A stretch of 42,753 nt of DNA from Chlorobaculum thiosulfatiphilum (GCF_006265165.1 NZ_VDCH01000021.1:1-42753), one strand, 5' to 3'. Shown: positions 19,870 to 29,055, counted from the stretch's first letter. The notes: a model not told the origin generated them from the letters alone. A program made the numbers and translations.

Positions 19870-20970
19870 TTACTGGGCGTACAGAACTTCAAACTGTCCG
19901 ACGCCGCCTTTGCAGACGTGTTCAACCCAACGGGCATAAGCACCACCGCTCCAGCGGTACTCTTCGAGATTCTGCGAACGGTACTGAGGCGCGGCATAAC
20001 GAACCTTGTAGCCCTTCGGCAGGACAACCTTGAGCTGGGCGTCAACATTGAAGTTGTTGAACTTGCCGACCATGCCGTGGTGAACCAGCGGGATGAGCGG
20101 GTGATTGAGGATTCTGCGGAGACCGCCGCCTGCATCGACCGATACGCCAGGGAACTCGCCGTCAACCTTGACTTCGATACCCTGTGAGTCAGAGCGGAAT
20201 CCTGCTTCGACCTGTGCCGGCCTGTTGAGCTTGTCGGACGGGAAGAGTTCTGCCCAGCGGGAGATGGAATCGACCATGCCGGACCCGCCGTGCGAGAAGC
20301 GCCAGCGCGAAACGCCGACCGGGCCCTTCGGGCCGCTCTCGGTGTTCAGACCGTTGACCTCGATTCTCGAAATCCTCTGGCCGCCTTCGTTCAGAGCGGT
20401 GAAAGCGGGGCCGATGAACCAGAAGTCGCGGATCCAGTCGTTGAACGTGCCCGTGCTGCCAATCGCTCTCACGGTGCCTTCCCAGGTGTCGATGAGGTCG
20501 TTGTTGTCGAGTGGAACTTTCATGAGGATGTCGTGGAACTGACGGCCCTGCATGTAGATCGGGTTGGGCACGTTGCGGCGGACAGCGTCGGAACGGTAGT
20601 AGAACATGTTCACGACGGAGCCTTCGAAAGAGAAGGAGTGGCTGAAGTCGCCAACCGATACCATGCCTTCACCGACGGAGATCCTTCTCTCCTTGGTTTC
20701 GTTGGCGATGTCGGCCTCGATGGTGAGCTTGTTCTTGGTACTGTCGACAATCGACTCGAATACGGCGGAGATGCGAACGAAACCTTTTGCCGGATCGAGC
20801 GGTTTTACATTCAGCTTGACATTGCAGTCTGCGGGAAGCAGGGGGCTGGCCGGAGGTACATTTACCTTAGCCCGGGCCTTCACCTTTCCCCAAGAGCTGG
20901 AACCGCCTTCAAGTACGATTTCATAATCGGAGTGAGCGGTGGTCACGTCGTTTGAGCCGAAAAGAGCCAT
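19870..20970 (-). CDS. fmoA: Fenna-Matthews-Olson bacteriochlorophyll a protein
   Basis: The product is 366 residues, the exact family length. The FMO trimer sits between chlorosome baseplate and reaction centre and funnels excitation energy through seven to eight bacteriochlorophyll a per subunit inside a beta-sandwich. Ligand histidines are visible near residues 111, 146, 290, 297 and 298 (FSHSFSF, QFHDIL, LNHPLIPLVHHGM). Cys49 and Cys353, the pair implicated in redox-dependent quenching, are present (PADCNV, EHVCKGG). A strong AAGGAG site lies 7-8 bases upstream of the start. It is monocistronic, with its own terminator at 19811 and an AT-rich leader. Confidence 0.99.
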   Translation of the reverse strand: MALFGSNDVTTAHSDYEIVLEGGSSSWGKVKARAKVNVPPASPLLPADCNVKLNVKPLDPAKGFVRISAVFESIVDSTKNKLTIEADIANETKERRISVGEGMVSVGDFSHSFSFEGSVVNMFYYRSDAVRRNVPNPIYMQGRQFHDILMKVPLDNNDLIDTWEGTVRAIGSTGTFNDWIRDFWFIGPAFTALNEGGQRISRIEVNGLNTESGPKGPVGVSRWRFSHGGSGMVDSISRWAELFPSDKLNRPAQVEAGFRSDSQGIEVKVDGEFPGVSVDAGGGLRRILNHPLIPLVHHGMVGKFNNFNVDAQLKVVLPKGYKVRYAAPQYRSQNLEEYRWSGGAYARWVEHVCKGGVGQFEVLYAQ

Positions 20971-21033
20971 AGTGATTCTCCTTTTTCTGGTGGCGTTTAA
21001 AATGGTATTTTCAGGAAAAACATGGGTTGCTTC

Positions 21034-21047
21034 CTGTTAAATAACAG
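21034..21047. promoter_or_regulatory. Dyad in the fmoA leader region
   Basis: CTGTTA / TAACAG is separated by two A, inside the AT-rich divergent region between fmoA and lnt, 65-80 bases upstream of the fmoA start. It could be an operator or part of an mRNA leader hairpin. Confidence 0.3.
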
Positions 21048-21196
21048 CTTGAAACAAATTTAAAGAATAAATATTAATAAGTAAAGTAAAATATGTCTCT
21101 TCCCGGCTTTCGGCGATCTTCGTTGCGTTTCCCTGTGGCCTCTTTTTCAGTGTTCCGGGAAACCATTTTTCTCCCTTTTTTTCGTCCAGTAACGCT

Positions 21197-22810
21197 TTGC
21201 AAGTCGTGAGCATCGTCGGCAGGGGCGCTGGGCTTCGTCCGCTATCCGGAACTTTTTTTCTTCCACTCCTGAGCGGTCTGCTTCTCGGTATCTCATTTCC
21301 AACCTGGCCATCCGTTCATCTCGAACCTCTGGCGTGGATAGCGCTGGCGCCGTTATTGCTTTCTCTTGAACACGAAGAGCGCTTTGGCCCATTTTTCAGA
21401 AAGAGCTGGATGGCGATGCTTCTGTTCTGCCTCATTACCCTCTGGTGGGTGTCTCTTGCGACACTGGTTGGCGGCATTCTCACTGTTTTTATCCAGTCTT
21501 TTTTTTCAACCGTTCCGTTTCTGGCGTTCTACTACTTCAGGAAAAAGGCCGGGTTTCGTTTTGCCCTGCTCGCCTTGCCGTTCGTCTGGACGGGGTGGGA
21601 GTGGGCCTACATGCAGCAGGACCTTTCGCTTGGGTGGCTGACCTTCGGCAATTCGCAGGCCAATCTGCTCTGGATGGTGCAGTATGCCGATGTGACCGGG
21701 GTGTGGGGGATCAGTTTCTGGCTCGTGACGTTCAATGTGCTTGCGCTGCTGCTTGTCAGGGGAGGGGAGTCGTTTGCGGTGAAAGCGGGCATTGCGATGG
21801 TTATTACGCTCATGATTGTTGTTCCACTGCTGTATGCGCGCCAGATTTTTCGGAATACGTCGCTGAATGCTACTTCACCCGAAGTACGGGTGGCGCTGGT
21901 TCAGCCCAATATCGATCCACACGAAAAATGGACAGGATTAGGCCCGGCGCAGACCTTGTCGCGATTGTACAGTCTTACCGGACAGGCGGTGGGCGAGGAG
22001 CGCCCGGAGCTGATTATCTGGCCGGAAACCGCCATTCCGTTCTCCATTCGCCTGCCGGAAAACAAGCCCTACATGGATTCGGTCAACAGCATGGTCGAAC
22101 GCTGGAACACGCCGCTTCTTACCGGCTTTCCCGATGAGGAGCTGGTCATGCCGCACTCCGCGAGCAACGAGGCCGTGGCCGCTTCCGGTGGCGAGTACGC
22201 CGCCTACAACGCATCGATGCTGCTTCAGCCAACTGTGCGTATGGTACAGATTTACCGCAAGATGCGGCTCGTACCGTTCGGCGAGCGGGTTCCCTATATG
22301 GAATATTTTCCGTGGCTGGAGCGGCTCAATTTTTCGATGTCGGGCATATCGAGCTGGCAGAAGGGGCGGGAGGCGACCGTCATGCACTTCACGAGTCGCG
22401 ACGGCCATCCGGTGAGCATGGCAAATATCATCTGTTATGAATCGATCTTTCCCGGCCAGGTTTCGCAGTTCGTCAGAAACGGCGCACAGTTCCTGACGCT
22501 CGTCACCAACGACGGCTGGTACGGTACATCGTATGGCCCGTGGCAGCACGCGGCCATCGGACGGCTGCGCTGCATCGAAAACCGCCGGGCGATGGCCCGC
22601 TGCGCCAACACCGGCGTCACGCTCTTCTACGACACCTGCGGGCGAAGCTACGCCGAAACTCCGTGGTGGCAGCAGTCGGTGCTGATCGCCGCCGCCCCGC
22701 TTGAAAACCGCATTACGTTTTACACCGCCCACGCCGACCTTGTGCCGCAGGTGTGCCTGGGGATTTCAGGCCTGCTGGCGCTGGCGGCGGTGGCGAGAAA
22801 GCGGCGGTAG
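21197..22810 (+). CDS. lnt: Apolipoprotein N-acyltransferase
   Basis: The product is 537 residues. It adds the third acyl chain to the N-terminal Cys of lipoproteins in the inner membrane. The N-terminal part (1-210) has about six to seven helices, and the C-terminal nitrilase-like domain carries the triad Glu (IIWPETAIPF, about 277), Lys (YRKMRLVPFGERVPY, about 355) and Cys (NIICYESIFP, about 413). TLVTNDGWYG is the usual next motif. The start is uncertain: TTG 21197 opens the frame, GTG 21206 is an alternative, and neither has a clear ribosome-binding site. It is divergent from fmoA. Confidence 0.95.
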   Translation: MQVVSIVGRGAGLRPLSGTFFLPLLSGLLLGISFPTWPSVHLEPLAWIALAPLLLSLEHEERFGPFFRKSWMAMLLFCLITLWWVSLATLVGGILTVFIQSFFSTVPFLAFYYFRKKAGFRFALLALPFVWTGWEWAYMQQDLSLGWLTFGNSQANLLWMVQYADVTGVWGISFWLVTFNVLALLLVRGGESFAVKAGIAMVITLMIVVPLLYARQIFRNTSLNATSPEVRVALVQPNIDPHEKWTGLGPAQTLSRLYSLTGQAVGEERPELIIWPETAIPFSIRLPENKPYMDSVNSMVERWNTPLLTGFPDEELVMPHSASNEAVAASGGEYAAYNASMLLQPTVRMVQIYRKMRLVPFGERVPYMEYFPWLERLNFSMSGISSWQKGREATVMHFTSRDGHPVSMANIICYESIFPGQVSQFVRNGAQFLTLVTNDGWYGTSYGPWQHAAIGRLRCIENRRAMARCANTGVTLFYDTCGRSYAETPWWQQSVLIAAAPLENRITFYTAHADLVPQVCLGISGLLALAAVARKRR

Positions 22811-22822
22811 GCTTGGTGCTTT

Positions 22823-22909
22823 GTGGACGTTGTGGACTGAATGGACGGCGCGGGGCTTTTTTTCTTATTCTTGTCCACAAAGTTCCATTGCGTCCACTTC
22901 GTCCATGCT
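22823..22909. repeat. 9-bp-periodic GTGGACNNN repeat element 2
   Basis: GTGGACGTT at 22823, GTGGACTGA at 22832 and ATGGACGGC at 22841 are followed by a CTTTTTTTC tract. Inverted units follow at 22873 (GTCCACAAA), 22882, 22892 (GTCCACTTC) and 22901 (GTCCATGCT). It again fills the gap between convergent genes (lnt and the sigma-54 activator). Confidence 0.75.
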
Positions 22910-22913
22910 CTTT

Positions 22914-24038
22914 CTACAGCCCGTACACCTTGATTTTGCGGTAGAGCGTTCGCTCGTTGATGCCGAGGGTCTGGGCGGTTTTGCGTTTGTTGCCGTCGAA
23001 TTTCGCGAGCGCGTCGGCGATGGCGCGCTTTTCCAGCTCTTCGAGCGGCATCGGGGCCTCTTCTTTTGCGGGTGCCGAGGCCGCTACGGGCGGTTGCGGC
23101 GGAAAAGCGGGAAGGAGAAGCGGTGACGCATGTTGGCGGTAGGGGAGCACCTGCTGGAGCATCTGGCGGATTTCGCTGATCTCCTGCCGGAGCTGGATGA
23201 GGCTGCTGTAGATCAGGTTCAGCTCGTTTTTGTCCGACTTGCCGGGTTCGTGCACCAGCCCCTTGTGGCGGCTGCGCTGCACCAGATGCTTTTCGAGAAT
23301 GTCGGGCGTGATCTTTTTGCCCCGTTCGAGAATGAGCAGCGATTCGATAAGATTGCGCAATTCGCGCACGTTGCCCGGCCACGGATAGCGCAGCATCAGC
23401 TCGCCCGACTCCTGACTGAATCCCTCGAAGGCGATGGCGTGCTTGCGCTCGAACTCGCGCACGAAGTGCTCGGTCAGCATCAGAATGTCGCTTCCTCGTT
23501 CTCGGAGCGGCGGAATTTGCAGCTCCACGCTCCGGAGCCGGTAGTAGAGATCCTCCCTGAAGTGCTTTTCGGCGACCTCCTGGGTGAGATGGCGGTTGGT
23601 GGCGGCGATGATCCGGGCGTCGGCGGAGATCGTCTCCGAAGCGCCAACGCGCTGGAACTGTCCTGTTTCGATGATGCGCAGGAGCTTGACCTGCGTTTCG
23701 AGCGGCATCTCGCCGATTTCGTCGAGGAAAATCGTGCCCTTGTCGGCGCTTTCGAAGTACCCCTTTCTTGCCTGTACCGCGCCGGTGAACGCCCCCTTTT
23801 CGTGTCCGAACAGCTCCGATTCGAGAATGCCCGACGGAATCGCGCCGCAGTTGACCGGGATCAGGCTTTTGCCCGCCCGGCGGCTGTGGTCGTGGATGAA
23901 GCGGGCCAGCACCTCCTTGCCGGAACCGGTTTCGCCGGTGATGAGCACCGTCACGTCCGTGGCCGCGACCTTGATGGCCAGCTCCCGGAGCTGGAGCATT
24001 CCCGCCGAGCGGCCAATGATGTCAAGCTCTTGGCTCAT
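22914..24038 (-). CDS. Sigma-54-dependent transcriptional activator without receiver domain
   Basis: The product is 374 residues. The AAA+ domain begins almost at once: IGRSAGM at residue 8, Walker A GETGSGKE at 35-42, the sigma-54 contact loop GAFTGA at 82-87, Walker [12 protein letters not shown] at about 105, and the R-finger region. A Fis-type helix-turn-helix closes the protein ([16 protein letters not shown], about 354-369). Between them is a Pro/Ala-rich linker (about 305-330). There is no N-terminal sensor or receiver domain, so activity may be set by expression or a partner, as in PspF-type regulators. The stop of the downstream SPOR gene and this start are arranged head to tail on the minus strand. 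Confidence 0.92.
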   Translation of the reverse strand: MSQELDIIGRSAGMLQLRELAIKVAATDVTVLITGETGSGKEVLARFIHDHSRRAGKSLIPVNCGAIPSGILESELFGHEKGAFTGAVQARKGYFESADKGTIFLDEIGEMPLETQVKLLRIIETGQFQRVGASETISADARIIAATNRHLTQEVAEKHFREDLYYRLRSVELQIPPLRERGSDILMLTEHFVREFERKHAIAFEGFSQESGELMLRYPWPGNVRELRNLIESLLILERGKKITPDILEKHLVQRSRHKGLVHEPGKSDKNELNLIYSSLIQLRQEISEIRQMLQQVLPYRQHASPLLLPAFPPQPPVAASAPAKEEAPMPLEELEKRAIADALAKFDGNKRKTAQTLGINERTLYRKIKVYGL

Positions 24039-24072
24039 GATCGGGCGCTGTCATCATCAATAGCGAGAATGG

Positions 24073-24843
24073 TCATGGCAACTGCGGCACCACGATTGAT
24101 TCGATCGGGAACGTGCGGGCGAAAGCCTCCGCCTCCTGCTCCGTCGCGAAGGTGCGTTGCAACCGAACCTTGTAAACGCCGTTGATCTGCCTTACCCTTG
24201 CCGGGGCGCGGGATTTGAGCTGAGCGGCCATCTGGTCGGCATTGGTGACGCTGTCGAAGCTTCCGAACTGAAGCGTGAAGCCGCCTGTCGCTGTCGAGCT
24301 TTGAACCTGGGCCGGAGGCTTGGGCAGCGCCATGACAGTAGCGTCACTTTTTTTCACGGGCTTGGCCGGAGCGGGCGGCGGAGAGATGCGTTTCAGCGAA
24401 GAGTCGGGTTTGACGGCAGACTGGGTTGGCGGCGAAGGCTGGTATGATGTTGTGGCCAGCGAGGGTCTCGGGCCAGTCGAGGCTTTGGCCTGCATGACCG
24501 GCAGGCCGGGAATTATCGTGATCGCCTGCTCGTAAGCCGCAATCCTGGAACGACTTATCGTGTCAATCTGTGGATCGGGATAGTCTGCAAGCTGCTTCCG
24601 GTACAGCTTCGCTGCTTTCGGCCCATCTTCGGTCAGGAGCGCATCGACGAGAACTTTCTCGGATGGCTTTCTGATTTGCGGGCGGATATTTTCCAGCAAA
24701 TAAACCTTATCTTCCCTCACGTATTGCGCGATCTCGGAAGCGTAGGAAATTTCGTCCGCCACGGCAGCCTGTTGAAGGATCGGAACGCCGAAGCTGGTCA
24801 TGACGCAAACAAGGATGAACAGACGTACACGCATCGTGAGCAT
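24073..24843 (-). CDS. Exported SPOR-domain protein
   Basis: The product is about 256 residues. A signal peptide or signal anchor is followed by a helical region (about 30-110), a Pro/Ser/Lys-rich linker (about 115-185) and a C-terminal SPOR domain (GGFTLQFGSFDSVTNADQMA to FARTF, about 188-245). SPOR domains bind denuded peptidoglycan at the septum. The start is uncertain: 24843 (MLTMRVRLF) and 24834 are both possible, and the frame is open to 24867. It lies 34 bases upstream of the sigma-54 activator gene on the same strand, so they may be co-transcribed. Confidence 0.85.
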   Translation of the reverse strand: MLTMRVRLFILVCVMTSFGVPILQQAAVADEISYASEIAQYVREDKVYLLENIRPQIRKPSEKVLVDALLTEDGPKAAKLYRKQLADYPDPQIDTISRSRIAAYEQAITIIPGLPVMQAKASTGPRPSLATTSYQPSPPTQSAVKPDSSLKRISPPPAPAKPVKKSDATVMALPKPPAQVQSSTATGGFTLQFGSFDSVTNADQMAAQLKSRAPARVRQINGVYKVRLQRTFATEQEAEAFARTFPIESIVVPQLP

Positions 24844-24950
24844 GGATAGGTAAGAGATTCGTTGCAAAGGTTCAGCCTGCCGGTGGATGCCTGCGGGATG
24901 ACTTTCAAATGAATATGGGAAATATATTACGATAAAATCAATCGCTTTCC

Positions 24951-25811
24951 ATGAAGCACTTTTCGGTCAAAGCCTGCGCCAAAATCAATCTTGGCCTGCT
25001 CATCACCAGCCGTCGCGATGACGGCTATCACACTCTCGAAACGATCTTCGCGCCGATCGACTGGTTCGACACGCTTGAATTCACCGAGTCGGACGCCATT
25101 TCGATGGAGTGCACCAATCTCGATCTGCCCGTCGATGACTCGAACCTCTGCATTCGCGCCGCCAAAGCGCTGCAAGCGTACGCGGGCGTGACGAAGGGCG
25201 TGGCGATGAAGCTGGTCAAGCGGGTACCGTTTGGCGCGGGTCTCGGCGGCGGCAGCAGCGACGCGGCGGCGACGCTCAACGCGCTCTGCCGACTCTGGCA
25301 GATCGACGTTCCCTCCGCCGAGCTGCACAAGCTCGCCGTCAAGCTCGGCGCGGACGTGCCCTATTTCCTCGAAATGAAAGGACTTGCCTATGCTGCGGGC
25401 ATTGGCGAGGAGCTGGAGGATTTGTCCCTCGTGCTGCCGTGGCACGTGGTGACGGTTTTCCCGGAGGTGCAGGTTCCCACCGCCTGGGCCTACAAGAATT
25501 TCCATCGCCAGTTCGAGCGCCCCGTGCCCGAACTGAAAACTCTCGTCCGCCGACTCTGCGACGAGCGAGACCTGTCTGTCCTCGGCGCGTTCGAGAACGA
25601 CTTCGCCTCGGTGGTGTTCGAGCACTATCCGGTGGTGCGCGAGGTGCGCGACGCGCTTGAGGCATCCGGCTCGCTCTTCGTCTCCCTCTCCGGCAGCGGT
25701 TCGGCGGTTTACGCGCTTTTCGAGGAGCGCACCGCCGCCGTCAAAGCCGCCGAAGCGATGAGCGCCCGCTTCCGCGTCAACATGACCCCGGCGGGTTTCC
25801 GGATGGCGTGA
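24951..25811 (+). CDS. ispE: 4-diphosphocytidyl-2-C-methyl-D-erythritol kinase
   Basis: The product is 286 residues in the GHMP kinase superfamily. It phosphorylates CDP-ME in the MEP isoprenoid pathway, which feeds carotenoids, the farnesyl tail of chlorosome bacteriochlorophyll and menaquinone. Motifs: KACAKINLGLLI near residue 7, the ATP loop PFGAGLGGGSSDAA at about 92-105, GADVPYF at about 139, and the third motif SLSGSGSAVYALF at about 244. It is divergent from the SPOR gene. Confidence 0.97.
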   Translation: MKHFSVKACAKINLGLLITSRRDDGYHTLETIFAPIDWFDTLEFTESDAISMECTNLDLPVDDSNLCIRAAKALQAYAGVTKGVAMKLVKRVPFGAGLGGGSSDAAATLNALCRLWQIDVPSAELHKLAVKLGADVPYFLEMKGLAYAAGIGEELEDLSLVLPWHVVTVFPEVQVPTAWAYKNFHRQFERPVPELKTLVRRLCDERDLSVLGAFENDFASVVFEHYPVVREVRDALEASGSLFVSLSGSGSAVYALFEERTAAVKAAEAMSARFRVNMTPAGFRMA

Positions 25812-25826
25812 GGGGGGATTCTCATC

Positions 25827-25855
25827 AGGGTGGGCACAAGACCCGCCCCTACAAA
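25827..25855 (+). repeat. Dispersed hairpin repeat, copy 2
   Basis: AGGGTGGG, CACAAG and ACCCGCCCCTACAA mirror the arrangement of 1248-1274 in the same orientation. The stem GGGTGGG / CCCGCCC uses one G-T pair. It lies just after ispE, and the A-run that follows could also help end transcription from the right. Confidence 0.6.
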
Positions 25856-25889
25856 AAAATCAGATTGACAGGCAGATTGACCACAGCTT

Positions 25890-26750
25890 TCACCCCCGGC
25901 GATTCGCGCCGAGCAGGCTTTCGAGTTGGGAGGCGAAGAGTTTGGTGTCTTCGTCGAGGAAGTGCGACGATTGGAGGCGCACCCGCTTGACCACCGAGTA
26001 GTCGATCACCGCATCGAAGCTGTGCTCGCTGAACATCGGCGCACAGGCCGCCAGCGAGCCGTCGGGCGCGGTGACGGCCGAGTTGCCCCAGTAGGTGAAG
26101 CTGTCCTCGTTGCCCACCCGGTTGATGCAGGCCACATAGCAACTGAAGAGGAATGCCGTGGTCGCGGCGATGGTCTGCCACTGCGTCACGATGGAGGGAA
26201 CGCCCGCGCCCGGCGAGAGGCGCAGCGGGCTGGACATCAGCACGAGCAAGAGTTTGGCCCCCTGATGGGCCAAGAGGTAGGGTACCGACATGTGCCAGAA
26301 ATCCTCGCAGATGGCGACGCCCACCTTGCCGATGCGCCGCGAGGTTACGGTTTCGATCTGCCGCCCCGCCGAAAAGTAGCGCAGCTCCTCGAACATGCCG
26401 TAGGTCGGCAGATAAATCTTGCGGTGTACGCTCTTTCCCGCGCCATCCTCGAACATGAAGGCCGAGTTATAGACGCCGTAGTCGTCGCTCAACTCGATTC
26501 CCCCGCAGAAGATACAGATGTCGCGGCTCAACTCGCGGAGCGGATCGAGCCGCCGGTCGTCGATGTGCATCGCCATGTCCTGCGCGGCGTCCTGCACGTT
26601 GTAGCCGGTCAGAGACAGCTCCGGGAAGGCGATGGCGTCCGCGCCGTCACGGATCGCCGCTTCGATGGCGCTGATGTGCCGTTCGAGATTCTCGTCGAAA
26701 TTGGCGAGCGTACAGTCCGACTGGACGATTCTGAGTTTTGCTTTGAGCAT
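25890..26750 (-). CDS. Nitrilase-superfamily carbon-nitrogen hydrolase
   Basis: The product is 286 residues. The triad is Glu44 (AFPELSLTGYN), Lys111 (HRKIYLPTYGMF) and Cys148 (VAICEDFWH). The TGYNVQD and ICEDFW patterns resemble the glutaminase domain of NAD synthetase more than AguB, so an amidase acting on a small amide is likely, but the substrate is unknown. The frame is open far upstream (to 27776) through the permease gene, but ATG 26750 directly precedes the first conserved strand (LRIVQSDC). It starts 8 bases after the permease stop, so the two form one transcription unit. Confidence 0.88.
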   Translation of the reverse strand: MLKAKLRIVQSDCTLANFDENLERHISAIEAAIRDGADAIAFPELSLTGYNVQDAAQDMAMHIDDRRLDPLRELSRDICIFCGGIELSDDYGVYNSAFMFEDGAGKSVHRKIYLPTYGMFEELRYFSAGRQIETVTSRRIGKVGVAICEDFWHMSVPYLLAHQGAKLLLVLMSSPLRLSPGAGVPSIVTQWQTIAATTAFLFSCYVACINRVGNEDSFTYWGNSAVTAPDGSLAACAPMFSEHSFDAVIDYSVVKRVRLQSSHFLDEDTKLFASQLESLLGANRRG

Positions 26751-26758
26751 CGGTTCTC

Positions 26759-28060
26759 TCAATGGTAAGGATAGAAAATATAGAAGGTTGCGGAGAGGAG
26801 CGCCAGCGCCGCCATGCCTGCGTTGATCTCGCGGAAGCGTCCGGCCAGCAGCTTGATGACGACCCAACTGATGAAGCCCATCGTGATGCCGACGCCGATG
26901 TTGAAGGTGAAGAGCATCATGACGATGGTCAGGAAGGCGGGCAACAGCTCGGTGTAGTCGCTGAAATCGAAGTGGCCCGCGGACTCGATCATGAACATGC
27001 CCACCAGCACGAGCACCGGCCCGTACGCCTGCGGCGGCACGATGGTCAGGATCGGCGCGAAGAAGAGCGCGAGCAGGAACAGCCCCGCCACCACGAGCGC
27101 CGTGAAGCCGGTCTTGCCCCCCTGCTCGATGCCGGAGGCCGACTCGATGAACACCCCGGCGGTGGTGGTGCCGAAGAGCGCGGCGACGGTGGTCGAGAGC
27201 GCATCGACCAGCATCGGCTTGTCGATTTCCGGCAGGTTGCCGTTCTCGTCGAGCAGTCCGGCGCGGGCGGAGAGGCCGATGAGTGTGCCCATCGTATCGG
27301 CGAAATCGAGCACGAGTACGCTCAAAATAACGCCGACGAAGCCCCAGGTGAGCGCGCCCGCGACGTCGAGCTTCAGGAAGAGCGGTTCGAGCGAGGGCGG
27401 CAGACTGAAAATCCGGGCGGGCGGCGGGATCAGCCCAAGCGCGAACATGGTGCCGGTCGTGAGCGCGATGCCGATAAAGAGCGCCCCTTTGACTTTGCGC
27501 ACCAGCAGCCCGCCGGTGAGCGCGAGGCCGCCGAGACCGCAGAGCGCCGGTGTCGTCGTCAGGTCGCCGAGCTTCACCGGAGCGCCGGGTACGCCGAGGG
27601 CGACGACGCCCATGTCGCTGAGGCCGAGGAAGGCCAGGAACAGCCCGATGCCCACCGCGAAGCTGTGCTTGAGGGTCATCGGAATCGCCTCGGCCAGCCA
27701 CTTGCGTGTGCCGGTGAGCGTGATGAGCGTGAAGAGCACGCCGCTGATGAGAATCGCGCCAAGCGCCGTTTGCCACGAGTAGCCGAGCGTCTTGACCACC
27801 GTGTAGGCGATGAAGGCGTTCTCGCCCATATACGGCGCGACCGCGAAGGGGCGTTTGGCATAAACGCCCATCAGCACCGTGCCGAACACCGCCGTCAGAA
27901 TCGTCGCGGTCATCGACGCGTCGCGAGGCATTCCGGCGGCTTCGAGGATGGCCGGATTGACCACGATGATATACGAAAGCGTGAAAAAGGTGGTCAGCCC
28001 CGCCAGAAACTCCTGCCGGTAACTCGCGCCGAGCCTGTCGAATTCAAAGAAGTTCCGCAT
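26759..28060 (-). CDS. NCS2-family nucleobase permease (AzgA-like)
   Basis: The product is 433 residues with about 12-14 membrane segments. The AzgA-type NCS2 signature is visible: AGLTTFFTLSYIIVVNPAIL at the N-terminus, PYMGENAFIAYTVV (about 75-90), and VLDFADTMGTLIGLS (about 245-260). AGVFIESASGIEQGGKTGF follows. Family members import adenine, guanine or hypoxanthine with protons. Which base is moved here is not readable. It is the first gene of a two-gene unit with the C-N hydrolase. Confidence 0.93.
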   Translation of the reverse strand: MRNFFEFDRLGASYRQEFLAGLTTFFTLSYIIVVNPAILEAAGMPRDASMTATILTAVFGTVLMGVYAKRPFAVAPYMGENAFIAYTVVKTLGYSWQTALGAILISGVLFTLITLTGTRKWLAEAIPMTLKHSFAVGIGLFLAFLGLSDMGVVALGVPGAPVKLGDLTTTPALCGLGGLALTGGLLVRKVKGALFIGIALTTGTMFALGLIPPPARIFSLPPSLEPLFLKLDVAGALTWGFVGVILSVLVLDFADTMGTLIGLSARAGLLDENGNLPEIDKPMLVDALSTTVAALFGTTTAGVFIESASGIEQGGKTGFTALVVAGLFLLALFFAPILTIVPPQAYGPVLVLVGMFMIESAGHFDFSDYTELLPAFLTIVMMLFTFNIGVGITMGFISWVVIKLLAGRFREINAGMAALALLSATFYIFYPYH

Positions 28061-28183
28061 GGGCGTGATAACTGATAAGTTCCGATTATGCTTAAAAGTA
28101 CGAATAATGCGACAGAATCCGTATGCGTGAGCTATTCACACTGGCATGATGGGGGAGCGATAGAAAATAGTTCAGTTTCCTGT

Positions 28184-28212
28184 TTGACTCTTTCATCCGG
28201 TTTTTTATATTG
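28184..28212 (+). promoter_or_regulatory. Candidate sigma-70 promoter of the peroxiredoxin gene
   Basis: TTGACT and TATATT are separated by exactly 17 bases, and the -10 lies about 57 bases before the peroxiredoxin start. Confidence 0.65.
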
Positions 28213-28269
28213 GACTAAATTAATCTTATTTAAAAATCACCATCAAACTCACTATCAGGAGATATTATC

Positions 28270-28857
28270 ATGGGTGTACTTGTAGGCCGTCCAGCCCCCG
28301 ATTTCAATGAAGCCGCCGTCGTCAACGGTTCGACCTTCGTCGATTCCTGCCAGCTTTCGTCATATCGCGGTAAGTATGTCGTGCTGTTTTTCTACCCGCT
28401 CGATTTCACCTTCGTCTGCCCGACGGAGTTGCATGCTTTCCAGGAGAAGATCGACGAGTTCAAAAAGCGCAACGTCGAGGTGCTCGGCTGCTCGGTTGAC
28501 TCCAAATTTTCGCACTTCGCCTGGCTCAACACCCCGCGCAGCAAGGGCGGCATCCAGGGCGTGACCTATCCGCTCATCTCCGACATCAACAAGACCATCG
28601 CCAGGGATTACGACGTGCTGACTCCCGACGGCAGCGTGGCGCTCAGGGGGCTGTTCCTGATCGACCGCGAAGGCGTGGTGAAGCACCAGGTGGTCAATGA
28701 CCTCGGCCTCGGCAGGAATATCGACGAGGTGCTTCGCATTGTCGATGCGCTCCAGTTCACTGAAGAGTTCGGCGAAGTCTGCCCGGCGAACTGGAACAAA
28801 GGCGACAAAACCATGAAGCCGACCGACGAGGGATTGAAAGAGTACTTCGCGGAATAA
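28270..28857 (+). CDS. 2-Cys peroxiredoxin (AhpC/TSA family)
   Basis: The product is 195 residues. It reduces hydrogen peroxide and organic peroxides in the cytoplasm. The peroxidatic Cys50 is in DFTFVCPTE and the resolving Cys171 in GEVCPANW, which makes it a typical dimeric 2-Cys enzyme. The C-terminal tail after Cys171 is about 24 residues long, as in robust or Prx1-type members. The start has a strong AGGAG 8 bases upstream. A clear promoter (28184-28212) and terminator (28931-28969) show a single-gene transcript. It is useful to an anaerobe with light-driven, oxygen-sensitive electron carriers. Confidence 0.97.
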   Translation: MGVLVGRPAPDFNEAAVVNGSTFVDSCQLSSYRGKYVVLFFYPLDFTFVCPTELHAFQEKIDEFKKRNVEVLGCSVDSKFSHFAWLNTPRSKGGIQGVTYPLISDINKTIARDYDVLTPDGSVALRGLFLIDREGVVKHQVVNDLGLGRNIDEVLRIVDALQFTEEFGEVCPANWNKGDKTMKPTDEGLKEYFAE

Positions 28858-28930
28858 GTTATAAGGGCGAACTTCAGTGTTTGCTCTTTAATAAGGGCAT
28901 CCCGACTGGTCGGGATGTCCTCGAATTAAA

Positions 28931-28970
28931 GGCTTCCTCGCAAGGCAGTATCGCGGGGGAGTCTTTTTTG
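28931..28970 (+). terminator. Terminator after the peroxiredoxin gene
   Basis: An 11-bp stem GGCTTCCTCGC / GCGGGGGAGTC (with G-T pairs) is followed by TTTTTT. A second hairpin without T-run (CATCCCGAC / GTCGGGATG) lies just before it, around 28899-28918. Confidence 0.7.
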
Positions 28971-28994
28971 TTGTAGTGGGGGAGTGCGGATGTT

Positions 28995-29021
28995 GTGGAC
29001 TTTGTGGACGGCGTGGACGGG
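28995..29021. repeat. 9-bp-periodic GTGGACNNN repeat element 3
   Basis: Three 9-mers GTGGACTTT, GTGGACGGC and GTGGACGGG follow each other at 28995, 29004 and 29013. No inverted arm is present. It lies between the convergent peroxiredoxin and proS genes. Confidence 0.75.
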
Positions 29022-29025
29022 GAAT

Positions 29026-29055
29026 AAAAAACCGGGGCGGTTTGTGTACCGCCCC
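29026..29055 (-). terminator. Terminator of proS
   Basis: The stem GGGGCGGT / ACCGCCCC around TTGTGT is followed on the minus strand by GGTTTTTTATT, about 70 bases past the proS stop. Confidence 0.8.

Noticed and set aside
25890-27776. 628-codon frame spanning the C-N hydrolase and part of the permease
   Set aside because: The N-terminal half is an out-of-frame reading of the permease gene. The hydrolase proper starts at 26750.
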